Below are positions 5,099 to 12,862 of a stretch of DNA of 12,890 bases, in pieces (position 1 is the first letter of the stretch; every line of letters begins with the position of its first letter). The position numbers and the translations under genes are program-made. The notes under the pieces were generated by a model. It did no database searches. It had not been told where the DNA came from and worked only from the letters and a program-made list of their open reading frames with translations. Origin of the DNA: DATMBL01 sp035559295 (lineage in GTDB: Bacteria; Desulfobacterota; Binatia; UBA9968); assembly GCA_035559295.1 (NCBI GenBank), contig DATMBL010000097.1:1-12890 (forward strand). Reading direction: 5' to 3'.

Positions 5099-6763
5099 TC
5101 AAGCAGCTCCCGCCGCGTTTCTCCTTTCCTCGTCGCGCATCTCGCGACGCAGCAACTTACCGATTTTGGATTTCGGCAACATGTCCCTGAACTCGATATA
5201 ATCGGGAACCTCGTAAGGGAGCAGCCGCTCGCGGCAATGGCGCAGCAGATCGTAGGCGGTCACGCCGCGTGCGTCCGTTTTGAGGATGACAAAGGCCTTG
5301 ACTTGTTCGCCGGCTGTCGGGTGCGGCGCGCCTACGACACAGGCGGCCACCACTGCCGGATGGTCCTGCAGAGCGGATTCGACTCTCGCGGCCGATACGC
5401 GATAGCCTTTGTGCTTGATGAGGTCGGCTCTGCGGTCGATGAATTCGATCTCGCCGCCCTCGCTCATCTTGACGAAGTCCCCGGTTCGGCACCACAAGCG
5501 ACCGTCGACCTCGACAAACGTCTGCGCCGTCTCCTCCGGACTGTCCAGATAACCGCCGCTCACGTACGAGTAATCGGAACCCACCAACAATTCGCCCGCC
5601 TCTCCTGCAGCCACCGGCCGGCCGGTTTCCGGATCGACGACCTTGGCGAGACGCGTCGGTATGAGCCGACCGACGCTTCCCGGCGCGACGTCAGCACCGG
5701 GGGGAGTTACGGAGATGCACACGGTCTCGGTCGAACCGTAAACCTGATAGATCGAGACGCCCACCCGCTCCCTCCAGCGCAATAGCACCTCGGCCGGAAG
5801 CGCGTCACCGGCGCTCCAGCAGTACTTGAGGCTTTTGAGATCGTAGAAATCCAGCCGCTCGTTTTCCAAAATCGATCGATAAAGGCTCGGTACGCCGGCG
5901 AGTAGCGTCCCTCGGTAGTTCTGGACCGCTGCGCAAACCGCATCGATGTTAGGCTTCGGTGCAATCACCACCGTATTGCCCAGGTGCAAGCCGAGGGCGA
6001 AGACCATGTCCTGCGAAAACATGTGGTAGAGCGGCAGAGGCATGATGAGCGTGTTCATCCCCTCTTTGATCGACGTTCGATAAACCTCCCGGATTCCAAC
6101 GATGCCGCTTAGAAGCTCGAGGTGCCCGTGGGGTACTCCCTTCGGCAACCCGGTGGTACCTCCGGTATAGAGGATGTGGGCGATGTGCTTGGGGTCGACA
6201 TCGAGTTTGGGTGGCGCCGCCGGAGCCTTCCGCAGCAGCTTGCGGAAAAAAAAGACCTCGCCCCGCCTGCTCACCGAACCGCTCATGAGCTTGTCAAACA
6301 CAGTGCCGAAAATTCGCTTCGCGGGCGGCAGGAGATCGGCGATTCGCGTGACGATGATTTTTTCGAGGCGTGTTTTGGGAAGGACTTCTTCGACGTAGCC
6401 GAAGTTGGTGTCGGCGCAGAGGATCGCTTTCGCCCGTGAGTGATCGATCAAATAGGCGAGCTCCAAAGGCGAGTAGATCGGCGATACCGGAACCGGCGTG
6501 GCGCCGATCTTCTGCAGCCCGATGTAGCCGACGAGCCACTGGGGCGAGTTCGGCAAGTAGAGCAGCACCCGATCCTCGGCCTCGATTCCAAGGCTGCTTG
6601 CGGCATTGGCGAACCGATCTGCGAGTTCCTTTAAACGCCGGTAAGTAAACCGCGTGCCCAAGAACACGAGTGCGGAACGCTCGGCGTACTTCGCGGCGCT
6701 CGCCTCAAAAGCGGTGAGGATCGTTCCTTCCCGTTCGATCGTCTTTTGAATCAGTGAGTCCAC
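5099..6763 (-). CDS. AMP-forming acyl-CoA ligase (fatty or aromatic acid activation)
   Basis: This 554-residue member of the ANL adenylate-forming family has every core motif: the phosphate-binding loop YTGGTTGLPKG (199-209, with Gly for the usual Ser), VYGSTET (341-347), CRTGD (425-429), the hinge region RRADLIKHKGYRVS (444-457) and PKSKIGK with the catalytic lysine K536. It would activate a carboxylic acid to the acyl-adenylate and then the CoA thioester in the cytoplasm. The sequence looks general (FadD-like) and I cannot separate fatty acid from benzoate or phenylacetate substrates by eye. The start is a GTG at 6763 with only a close AGGA (spacing about 3), so it is somewhat uncertain. 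The gene follows the liv transporter by 73 bases on the same strand, which suggests that it activates the imported substrate. Confidence 0.88.
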   Translation of the reverse strand: MDSLIQKTIEREGTILTAFEASAAKYAERSALVFLGTRFTYRRLKELADRFANAASSLGIEAEDRVLLYLPNSPQWLVGYIGLQKIGATPVPVSPIYSPLELAYLIDHSRAKAILCADTNFGYVEEVLPKTRLEKIIVTRIADLLPPAKRIFGTVFDKLMSGSVSRRGEVFFFRKLLRKAPAAPPKLDVDPKHIAHILYTGGTTGLPKGVPHGHLELLSGIVGIREVYRTSIKEGMNTLIMPLPLYHMFSQDMVFALGLHLGNTVVIAPKPNIDAVCAAVQNYRGTLLAGVPSLYRSILENERLDFYDLKSLKYCWSAGDALPAEVLLRWRERVGVSIYQVYGSTETVCISVTPPGADVAPGSVGRLIPTRLAKVVDPETGRPVAAGEAGELLVGSDYSYVSGGYLDSPEETAQTFVEVDGRLWCRTGDFVKMSEGGEIEFIDRRADLIKHKGYRVSAARVESALQDHPAVVAACVVGAPHPTAGEQVKAFVILKTDARGVTAYDLLRHCRERLLPYEVPDYIEFRDMLPKSKIGKLLRREMRDEERRNAAGAA

Positions 6764-6789
6764 TTTCCTAAGCGGTGTTCATTGGGCTT

Positions 6790-6817
6790 GGTTTCGAGCT
6801 TCGGATTTCGTGCTTCG
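6790..6817. repeat. Heptameric repeat array NNNTTCG, four units
   Basis: Four consecutive 7-base units, GGTTTCG, AGCTTCG, GATTTCG and TGCTTCG, fill the space between the LivF and ligase genes. On the other strand they read CGAANNN. A second array of the same period, in the opposite orientation, lies at 9551-9578. The period is exact, so this is not chance AT- or GC-richness. Confidence 0.55.
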
Positions 6818-6836
6818 AATTTGTCCATCGTTAGAC

Positions 6837-7580
6837 TCACATGCCGAAGTAAGCGGATCTCACGTGAGGGTTATCGAGCAGAGTTTGGCCAGTCCCTTCC
6901 ACGACAATCGATCCGCTCTCGATCACGTAACCGCGGTCGATGATCGGCAGCAGCGGCCGCGCGTACTGATCGGCTACGAGAACGGTAATGCCGGATTGGG
7001 CGATCGATCGAACCGCTTGAACAACTTTGAGTTGCAGCGCCGGAGCGAGCCCGAGCAGAGGTTCGTCGAGCAGCAGCAGGCTGGGACCGGCCATGAGCGC
7101 TCGGCCGATGGCCAGCATCTGCTGCTCGCCACCGCTCAAAAAGCCCGCTGTCCGGTGGCGCAACTCGAAAAGGACCGGAAAGAGTTGCCAGACGCGCTCG
7201 AGGCTTGCCCGGGCTTCGGAAGTTTTTCGGAGCGTGGCGCCGATCTTCAGGTTCTCGAGCACCGTGCTCTCGGAAAACACACGGCGCCTCTCCGGACAGA
7301 GCACGATTCCCTTTTTTACCCGCAGGCTGGCCTTGAGATCGCCGATTTCTTCACCGCGGTAGCGAAGCCCCCCGAGCACGGTAATCTTCTCACCGCCGCG
7401 CCGCTGCTCCTTTGCTTGTCGGTCGAGCATAATGCCCGAAATCGTGTACATCAAAGTCGATTTGCCGGCGCCGTTGGAGCCCAACAGGCCGACGACTTCG
7501 CGCTCGCGGACCTCGAGACTGACGTTGTTCACCGCCAGGCCGTTTTCGTAAAAGACCATGAGGTTTTCCACCGAAAGCAT
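6837..7580 (-). CDS. livF: Branched-chain-type ABC transporter ATPase LivF
   Basis: The 247-residue ATPase has Walker A GSNGAGKST (34-42), signature LSGGEQQ (148-154) and Walker B LLLLDEP (168-174). The block PERRRVFSESTVLENL and the ending DRGYVIESGSIVVEG are typical of LivF, the smaller-specificity partner in HAAT-family importers. The usual switch histidine position reads ADQYARP, comparable to the glutamine seen in most LivF proteins. Residues 52-72 are an extra charged segment (LDRQAKEQRR and following) where most LivF proteins have a short loop. It would form a heterodimer with LivG on the inner face of the membrane. Its ribosome site is weak; the gene lies 81 bases after LivG. Confidence 0.9.
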   Translation of the reverse strand: MLSVENLMVFYENGLAVNNVSLEVREREVVGLLGSNGAGKSTLMYTISGIMLDRQAKEQRRGGEKITVLGGLRYRGEEIGDLKASLRVKKGIVLCPERRRVFSESTVLENLKIGATLRKTSEARASLERVWQLFPVLFELRHRTAGFLSGGEQQMLAIGRALMAGPSLLLLDEPLLGLAPALQLKVVQAVRSIAQSGITVLVADQYARPLLPIIDRGYVIESGSIVVEGTGQTLLDNPHVRSAYFGM

Positions 7581-7661
7581 AGCACGCGTTTGGAGCGCTG
7601 GAGTCCGGACTAACTGACCCAGCTCCTCGGCCCAATACTCCAGGGCTGTATTCCAGGACTT

Positions 7662-8414
7662 CTACTGTGAGAGTTCCGCGCCCAGGTAGGTCTCCTTTAC
7701 GGTACTGCTCTCAACGATCTCGCGCGGCGAACCTTCGGCGATCTTTCGGCCCCGATCGAGAACCACGACTCGATGGGCGAGCCGGAACAGCTCCCTCAGG
7801 CGGTGCTCGACCATCACGATCGTCATGCCGCGCGCCTGGAGTTTTTCGATCAGCGGCAGCATGCTGCCCACTTCGGCGGCGCTCAAGCCGGAAAACAGCT
7901 CGTCGGTAATGAGAAGATCGGGCCTGAGGGCGAGGCAGCGGGCGAGTTCGAGGCGGCGCAAGTAGCCGTGAGGCAGGGTCGATGCCGGCTTGTAAGGGAC
8001 GTGCGAGTCCCGCTCGAATCCGACCTCTTCGAGCAGGTCGAGCGCGACCGCGTCGCGATCGCCCCACCGGCCGCTCTCCGTGCGCTTTCTGATGCGCGGC
8101 GAATAGAGCGGCACGATCAGATTCTTGAACGCCGGCAGATTGTGAAACGGCCGCACGGTCTGGAAGGTTCGCGCGATGCCCGCGGCGGCGACACGGTGCG
8201 GCGCGAACCCGGTGATTTCCGTGCCTTTGAACCAGATCTCGCCTGAATCCGGCTCGATAAAGCCGGTGATAGCATTGACCACCGTGGTTTTTCCCGAACC
8301 GTTGAGCCCGATGATCCCGAGAACCTGATGCTCCGCCACCGAAAAACTCACATCGTCGAGCGCGCTCACGCCGCCGAAGCGCTTCGATACCCGGTTCAGA
8401 ACCAAACAGTCCAT
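7662..8414 (-). CDS. livG: Branched-chain-type ABC transporter ATPase LivG
   Basis: The 250-residue ATPase has Walker A GLNGSGKTT (36-44), Q-loop Q85 in ARTFQTVRPF, Walker B LLITDE (167-172) and the switch histidine in VEHRL (H204). The FQ(T/N)xRxF block and the long insert before the signature are LivG hallmarks. The signature itself is degenerate, TLPHGYLRRLELARC (146-160), where LSxGQ would be expected, and Walker B is followed by Leu instead of Pro. In a LivF/LivG heterodimer this would weaken one ATP site while the LivF signature is intact. The gene follows LivM by 49 bases on the same strand. Confidence 0.9.
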   Translation of the reverse strand: MDCLVLNRVSKRFGGVSALDDVSFSVAEHQVLGIIGLNGSGKTTVVNAITGFIEPDSGEIWFKGTEITGFAPHRVAAAGIARTFQTVRPFHNLPAFKNLIVPLYSPRIRKRTESGRWGDRDAVALDLLEEVGFERDSHVPYKPASTLPHGYLRRLELARCLALRPDLLITDELFSGLSAAEVGSMLPLIEKLQARGMTIVMVEHRLRELFRLAHRVVVLDRGRKIAEGSPREIVESSTVKETYLGAELSQ

Positions 8415-8463
8415 GGTCGTCGTCCTCGCTTGCGATCATACGGCAGGATACCGCCCGGTCGTC

Positions 8464-9468
8464 CTACACCTCCACCCAGCGTTCGACCTGTTCGTACTTG
8501 CGTTTCAGGTAACTCAAGACCCCCTCGGGCCGTAACAGGACCAGGGCGACGAGAAGCAGGCTATAAGCCACGATCCTCAACGTCCCCGCGTCACGCAACA
8601 TCTCGGTCAGCGGCACGAGGATGAAAGCTCCCACGACGGGTCCCGCCAGCGTTCCGATCCCGCCCACGACGGCGCACGCGATCGGCAGGATCGAGAGATC
8701 CAGCGAGAACGCGGAAAGCCCGACGAACATGTAGAGGTGCGTGAAATAAGCTCCCGCAAACGAGCCGAGAGCCGAGCCGATCCAGAGCGCTATGAGCTTG
8801 TACCACGTGATGTTGATACCGGCGGCTTTCGCGGCTTGATCGTTGTCGCTGATCGAGCGCAGCACGATCCCGAAATCGCTCGTCATGAGCCGGCGCAGAG
8901 CGTAAGTTGAAGCGAGGAGTACGACCAGGACGAGATACTTTTCGAGCCAGAGGCTCGGAAACGGTTCCACACCGACCAATCCATCCGTGCCGCCGACGAT
9001 TGCGGTCGCCTCGATTGTGCGCGCCAGAAGCAGCGGGTAGACGAGCGTGGTCATTGCGAAATAGATGCCCCGAAGCGGCAGACACGGGGCCAGCAGCACG
9101 GTGCAAATCGCGGCGCCGCCAAGGCCGGCGAGCGGCAACGTCCAGAGCGACGGTATGCCCAGTTGTAGATTTAAGATCGCGGCGAGATACGCGCCTACGC
9201 CGAAGAACAGGGCTTGCCCGAGCGATACCAGCCCGGTCGAGAGCGCAACGAAGTCCCAACTCAGGGCGAGCAAGGCGTAAATCGCGGTGATGATCCAGAC
9301 CCTTTCGAAGTAGACGCTCGGCGACAGCGCCGGGACCGCCATCACGATCAGCGCCGGAAGAATTCTCGGCGCTGCAACGTAGAGCATGTTCGCCGTCGAA
9401 CTCAACGCATAGATGTCGTCGGTCAACACTTTGATCGGCCGATCGATTCTTTCGAGTCGCCGCGCCAT
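8464..9468 (-). CDS. livM: Branched-chain-type ABC transporter permease LivM
   Basis: The 334-residue product is almost wholly hydrophobic, with about eight to ten membrane segments. The block DFVALSTGLVSLGQALFFGVGAY is the LivM permease hallmark, and VVGGIGTLAGPVVGAFILVPL near the C terminus is the conserved cytoplasmic loop that contacts the ATPases. It forms the inner-membrane pore with LivH. About 45 residues precede the first clear membrane segment. The start at 9468 is preceded only by a weak purine run. It lies downstream of an unusually long 231-base gap after LivH. Confidence 0.88.
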   Translation of the reverse strand: MARRLERIDRPIKVLTDDIYALSSTANMLYVAAPRILPALIVMAVPALSPSVYFERVWIITAIYALLALSWDFVALSTGLVSLGQALFFGVGAYLAAILNLQLGIPSLWTLPLAGLGGAAICTVLLAPCLPLRGIYFAMTTLVYPLLLARTIEATAIVGGTDGLVGVEPFPSLWLEKYLVLVVLLASTYALRRLMTSDFGIVLRSISDNDQAAKAAGINITWYKLIALWIGSALGSFAGAYFTHLYMFVGLSAFSLDLSILPIACAVVGGIGTLAGPVVGAFILVPLTEMLRDAGTLRIVAYSLLLVALVLLRPEGVLSYLKRKYEQVERWVEV

Positions 9469-9550
9469 ACTCTCTATGCCGGATGATTCACGCGCTCAGC
9501 TTTCGCCGCAGAGCGCGAGCCGCTCTTGGCTTCACGCCCCTCCGGCATCT

Positions 9551-9578
9551 CGAATAACGAATCTCAAATCGCAAATAG
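9551..9578. repeat. Second heptameric repeat array (CGAANNN type), four units
   Basis: CGAATAA, CGAATCT, CAAATCG and CAAATAG are four consecutive 7-base units inside the LivH-LivM gap. They have the same period and similar core as the array at 6790-6817 but run on the opposite strand. The last two units have drifted (CAAA for CGAA). Confidence 0.45.
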
Positions 9579-9603
9579 TCGTCGTTGTGAAGATGTGCAA
9601 TTT

Positions 9604-9640
9604 AAAACCCCGAAGGGCGCCGGCTGTGAAGCCTCGCGCC
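9604..9640 (-). terminator. Hairpin with U-run inside the liv cluster (possible attenuator)
   Basis: On the minus strand GGCGC-GA-GGCT (9640-9630), loop TCAC and AGCC-G-GCGCC form a stem of 4 plus 5 pairs with a small internal loop. A CCC-TTCG-GGG mini-hairpin (9617-9608) and TTTTAAA (9607-9601) follow. This resembles an intrinsic terminator placed about 60-100 bases after LivH and before LivM, which could make expression of the binding protein and LivH higher than that of the rest. Confidence 0.4.
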
Positions 9641-9668
9641 TCAAGAAGCGAAAATCCACCGGTCTGTT

Positions 9669-9685
9669 CGCCGGATCACCCGGCG
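9669..9685. repeat. Perfect hairpin just after the LivH stop
   Basis: CGCCGG (9669-9674) and CCGGCG (9680-9685) form a perfect 6-base-pair stem with a 5-base loop, 14 bases after the LivH stop. There is no T-run. It is the first of two hairpins in the LivH-LivM gap and may protect the 3' end of the upstream message. Confidence 0.4.
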
Positions 9686-9699
9686 CGGGAATAATCCGC

Positions 9700-10572
9700 C
9701 TATACACGCTCTTCGAGTTCCTTTTGTTTGCCGAACAAGCCCGAGGGTCTGAGGATCAGCGTGACCAGAATCGAGAGCAGCGCGACAATCATCTGATAGT
9801 GCGGCCCAAGATAAGCCACGGTAATGATCTGCGCATAGCCGATGAGCAGGCTTGCTGCGATCACCCCCGCCGTGCTCTCGAGCCCTCCAAGAATACACAC
9901 GGCGATCGCGGAAACGAGAACATTGGCGCCCGACTCGGTCGCGATGAAGCTCAACGGAAGCAAAATTATCGCCGCAAGTCCGGCCAGCGCGGCGCCAAGA
10001 CTCAAGCTGAGCGTCGCCATCCAGTCGGAATCGATGCCGCACATCATCGCCGCTTGCTCATCCTGTGCCATCGCGCGAAAAGCAAGACCGATGCGCGTGT
10101 GATGGGTGACGAACCAGAGAACAACCAGCACGGCCACCCCGACAGCGACGACGATTATCCGCTGGATATCCACGGGAACGCCAAGCACGGTGACGCTTCC
10201 CGATACGAAAGCGGGGAGGCTATAGTTCGAGCCGAAAAACCCGAAAAAGCGGAGCGCCTCGAGCACCGCCGTCCCGAGGGCAAAGGTCACGATCATCTCG
10301 AGAAGCGGCATGCCGCGGACGCGGATCAGCGCCAGGCGGTAAATGGCCGCGCCGACCAGGCTCACGAACACGATCGCCGCCAGGGCGGCGAGCGGATAGT
10401 TAAGCTCGAGGCGGTGAAGCGCAATCCAGGCGAAGAAACCCGCGAGTACGTAAAGCGCCCCATGGGCAAAGTTGGCGACCCGACTGATGCCGTAGGACAG
10501 GGAAAACCCAAACGCGATCAGAGCGAGCGTAACGCTGTTGATGAGCCCGTAAACCAGAAGCGATGCGGGCAT
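9700..10572 (-). CDS. livH: Branched-chain-type ABC transporter permease LivH
   Basis: The 290-residue membrane protein has about eight hydrophobic segments and two LivH markers: SYGISRVANFAHGALYVLAGFFAW near the N terminus and LGGLESTAGVIAASLLIGYAQ about 60 residues from the end. It pairs with LivM to form the importer pore. The ATG at 10572 lies 4 bases after the stop of the binding-protein gene, so the two are translationally coupled. The long open frame on the opposite strand over this gene is an antisense artefact. Confidence 0.9.
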   Translation of the reverse strand: MPASLLVYGLINSVTLALIAFGFSLSYGISRVANFAHGALYVLAGFFAWIALHRLELNYPLAALAAIVFVSLVGAAIYRLALIRVRGMPLLEMIVTFALGTAVLEALRFFGFFGSNYSLPAFVSGSVTVLGVPVDIQRIIVVAVGVAVLVVLWFVTHHTRIGLAFRAMAQDEQAAMMCGIDSDWMATLSLSLGAALAGLAAIILLPLSFIATESGANVLVSAIAVCILGGLESTAGVIAASLLIGYAQIITVAYLGPHYQMIVALLSILVTLILRPSGLFGKQKELEERV

Positions 10573-10576
10573 ACGC

Positions 10577-11854
10577 TCACTTCGGCGGGCTCAGGTTCGG
10601 AGGAATGCGGATTTTGCCCACGGCGATGGTCGATGGCCAGATGACCACGCGCTTTCCGTCCTGCCACTGAAACCAAGTTCCCACCGCGCCTTCTTTTGGA
10701 TTGTAACTCGGGATCACTTGATGCGTTTTGGGATCGAAAGCGATTCGGCCGTACACCCCGATCATGTCGGTCTTTTCCAGCGCCGCCACGAGCCGATCGG
10801 AATCCAGAGAACCGGCCCGTCGGATGGCATCGGCGAGCACATAGACAGCGGTGTAGCTGCTGGAGGTGCCATAGCCCTCGGGTTCGACCAGCCAGCGCTT
10901 CGTATAGGCCTCGTAGAACTTCATCGTAAGCGGCGTCGCGTTCGATGGCGCATTCCCGGCGTTGGCTGGAGACGCGATCCAGTAAGCCACGGCCCCTCCC
11001 GTGTTCGCCCAGCCGCCCGGTTGCTCGACCGCGCTCGAGATCCCGGCCACGGGGAGGAGCGGCACGTTGAGATCCTTCCACTGCTTGACGAGCACGGCGA
11101 TCTCGGGATGGTCCATCCAGACGAAGAGGATCTGCGCCTTTTGATCTCTCGCCTTGAGCAACCCGGTGGAATAATCCAATGCCCCGGTCGGATACACTTC
11201 CAGCCCCGAGACCTTCCATCCTTTCGCGCTCAGGCTCTTGCTCACAATCTCGCCGATGGCTCGCGCGTGAGCCACGTCTTGCACCATAACGAAGATCTGG
11301 TCGAACCCGTGATCGGCCTTGAGGCTTTCGAACAAATCGACCGCCTCCTTGGCGAGTTGGCCCGCCTCGCTCGTGATCCGGAAGAGGTATTTGTACTTGC
11401 CGTAGTTGTCCGCGATTCGGCGGTGATAAGCGGGAGTCAGCGAGCCGGTCGTGAGGATCGATACCTTCCTATGCCTTGAGATCAGGTCCATAGCCGCAAG
11501 TGCCGCCTCCGAGCGGACCGGACCGCCCATGAGAACATCGGCCTTTCTTTCCAAAATCAGCTTTTCCACCACCAGCAACGCCTCGGAGAGCGGCACGCCG
11601 GGCTCGAGATCTCGCGTGTCGAGGACCTCGAGCCGGAAAGGCCTGCGGACGTTTCCCACCTGTACGCCGCCTTTAGCGTTGATTTCTTCGACCGCGAGGA
11701 GCATCGCGCGCTGCGCATCCCAGCCGTAAAGATACTGGGTGGACAGCGGCGCGCCGATCACGATGGGTTGGACCTTCTGCTGCGCATCGCTGCTGATCGA
11801 GCACGCCAGAGTCAATCCAATCACTGCGGCGGCAACGATCAGGTTGCTTCTCAT
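10577..11854 (-). CDS. livK: Periplasmic substrate-binding protein of the liv-type ABC importer
   Basis: The 425-residue product begins MRSNLIVAAAVIGLTLACSISSDAQQ, a secretion signal; the cysteine lacks a canonical lipobox (Thr at -3), so type I cleavage near AQQ is more likely. The mature protein follows the type I periplasmic-binding fold: VIGAPLS, AMLLAVEEINAKGG, VLMGGPVRSEAALA, LFRITSE. It would capture a branched-chain or aromatic amino acid, or an organic acid, and deliver it to LivHM. The start at 11854 is chosen because AAGGAG at 11869-11864 lies 9 bases upstream and the signal peptide is then compact; an in-frame ATG at 11893 would add 13 charged residues. It is first in the transporter series, behind a good sigma-70-type promoter. 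The ligand cannot be told by eye. Confidence 0.88.
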   Translation of the reverse strand: MRSNLIVAAAVIGLTLACSISSDAQQKVQPIVIGAPLSTQYLYGWDAQRAMLLAVEEINAKGGVQVGNVRRPFRLEVLDTRDLEPGVPLSEALLVVEKLILERKADVLMGGPVRSEAALAAMDLISRHRKVSILTTGSLTPAYHRRIADNYGKYKYLFRITSEAGQLAKEAVDLFESLKADHGFDQIFVMVQDVAHARAIGEIVSKSLSAKGWKVSGLEVYPTGALDYSTGLLKARDQKAQILFVWMDHPEIAVLVKQWKDLNVPLLPVAGISSAVEQPGGWANTGGAVAYWIASPANAGNAPSNATPLTMKFYEAYTKRWLVEPEGYGTSSSYTAVYVLADAIRRAGSLDSDRLVAALEKTDMIGVYGRIAFDPKTHQVIPSYNPKEGAVGTWFQWQDGKRVVIWPSTIAVGKIRIPPNLSPPK

Positions 11855-11882
11855 CTCACGGATCTCCTTTCCACCCGGCGCA

Positions 11883-11912
11883 TTTATCGTCAATCCAAAC
11901 CTCGCCTGTCAA
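11883..11912 (-). promoter_or_regulatory. Sigma-70-type promoter of the liv-ligase cluster
   Basis: On the minus strand a perfect TTGACA (11912-11907) is followed after 18 bases by GATAAA (11888-11883), a 4 of 6 match to the -10 consensus. Transcription would start near 11877 and give a short leader of about 22 bases that holds the ribosome site at 11869-11864. Confidence 0.5.
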
Positions 11913-11985
11913 GCGCGGAAGCGGCTACCCGCGGCCATGATCTGCCGCTCAAAACCGGATGGCTTCTCGAGCAATCCCTCGAGCG

Positions 11986-11997
11986 TTTGCCGGCAAA
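11986..11997. repeat. Perfect 12-base palindrome between rhomboid and liv genes
   Basis: TTTGCCGGCAAA is a perfect palindrome about 75 bases upstream of the liv -35 box and 26 bases after the rhomboid stop. Close by, CTCGAG occurs twice (11966-11971 and 11978-11983) and can form a 6-base-pair hairpin. The palindrome is a plausible regulator site for the liv cluster; this is inference from position. Confidence 0.35.
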
Positions 11998-12022
11998 TTC
12001 CCCAAGCCCGCTTTGGCGACTC

Positions 12023-12784
12023 TCACCACTCCCGCATGAGACGGCGCGGTCGCCAGTGATGCGAGCGGTGCTCCGCGACATAGTCCGGTCGGGCGAACAG
12101 TTTGATCAGGATGAGTCCCGCTAAAAACCCGCCGATGTGGGCCCAGAACGCAACGCCCCCCTGTTCACCACCGATATCCACCAGCCCGCTAACAAATTGA
12201 ATCAAAAACCAGTACCCGAGCATAACCCAGGCCGGTAGCGCCACCGAGGTAAGAAAGAATCCCAGAGGTACCATCGCAAACACCCGCACATTGGGATAAA
12301 GCACCAGGTACCCGCCCATGACACCGCTGATTGCCCCCGAGGCCCCAACCATCGGAATAGCCGAGGCGGGGCTGGCCAGCACCTGTCCGAACGCAGCAGC
12401 CAAACCGCAGACCAGATAAAAGACGACGAATCGCAGGCGTCCCATCGAATCTTCGACGTTATTGCCGAAGATCCAGAGAAACCACATGTTGCCCAAAAGA
12501 TGCATCCACGACCCGTGAAGAAACATCGAGGTAAAGAGATGCGACACCTGGCGCCCCGGATCGGTCACACAGACCAGTCCGTTTCCCATGGGGAAGCGCG
12601 TCCCGGGGGCGACCGAGGCGGTCAGCTCTCCCGGAATCAACCCCAGCTCGCAAACCGATCGCGCGAGCGGCAACGTCGTGCCGGCCCCTTGGAGCAGTAA
12701 CCAACTGAGCACATTGAGGCCGATGATCGTTCCGGTAACGATCGCCGCCCGCTGCGTTTCGTTCTCATCGCGATAAGGAAACAT
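12023..12784 (-). CDS. Rhomboid-family intramembrane serine protease
   Basis: The 253-residue protein has six to seven membrane segments and the rhomboid active site: GASG with S149 and the catalytic H216 in AHIGGF. H95 and N99 (HLLGN) lie in the segment that supplies the oxyanion asparagine in GlpG. It would cut single-pass membrane proteins within the bilayer of the inner membrane. A long loop of about 40 residues follows the first membrane helix (residues 37-80), as in many bacterial rhomboids of this class. The ATG at 12784 has a modest AAAGGT upstream. It is on the same strand as the liv cluster but about 170 bases before the liv start codon, and the liv promoter lies between, so it is probably a separate unit. 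The substrate is unknown. Confidence 0.92.
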   Translation of the reverse strand: MFPYRDENETQRAAIVTGTIIGLNVLSWLLLQGAGTTLPLARSVCELGLIPGELTASVAPGTRFPMGNGLVCVTDPGRQVSHLFTSMFLHGSWMHLLGNMWFLWIFGNNVEDSMGRLRFVVFYLVCGLAAAFGQVLASPASAIPMVGASGAISGVMGGYLVLYPNVRVFAMVPLGFFLTSVALPAWVMLGYWFLIQFVSGLVDIGGEQGGVAFWAHIGGFLAGLILIKLFARPDYVAEHRSHHWRPRRLMREW

Positions 12785-12832
12785 GTGACCTTTAGGGCCC
12801 TCCCCGCCGATGTGGTGTGACCGGATGACACG

Positions 12833-12862
12833 ATCATTCCATATTGGCGGTTTCTTGCCAAT
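12833..12862 (-). promoter_or_regulatory. Possible rhomboid promoter overlapped by an inverted repeat
   Basis: On the minus strand TTGGCA (12861-12856, 5 of 6) and AATGAT (12838-12833, 4 of 6) are 17 bases apart, giving a start near 12826. The -35 box overlaps a perfect inverted repeat, ATTGGC (12843-12848) and GCCAAT (12857-12862) with an 8-base centre. A protein bound there would block the promoter. Confidence 0.35.

Noticed and set aside
6810..7613. A 267-codon plus-strand frame opposite LivF
   Set aside because: It is the antisense shadow of an ATPase gene that has all its ABC motifs.
9526..10644. A 372-codon open frame on the plus strand over LivH
   Set aside because: It is antisense to a clear permease gene. 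Its product is a charged, low-complexity sequence rich in Glu, Arg, His and Asp with no recognisable domain, typical of the opposite strand of a hydrophobic GC-rich gene.
11893..11893. Upstream ATG for the binding protein
   Set aside because: It would put charged residues before the signal peptide and would start upstream of the proposed transcription start, whereas the ATG at 11854 has an AAGGAG at ideal spacing.
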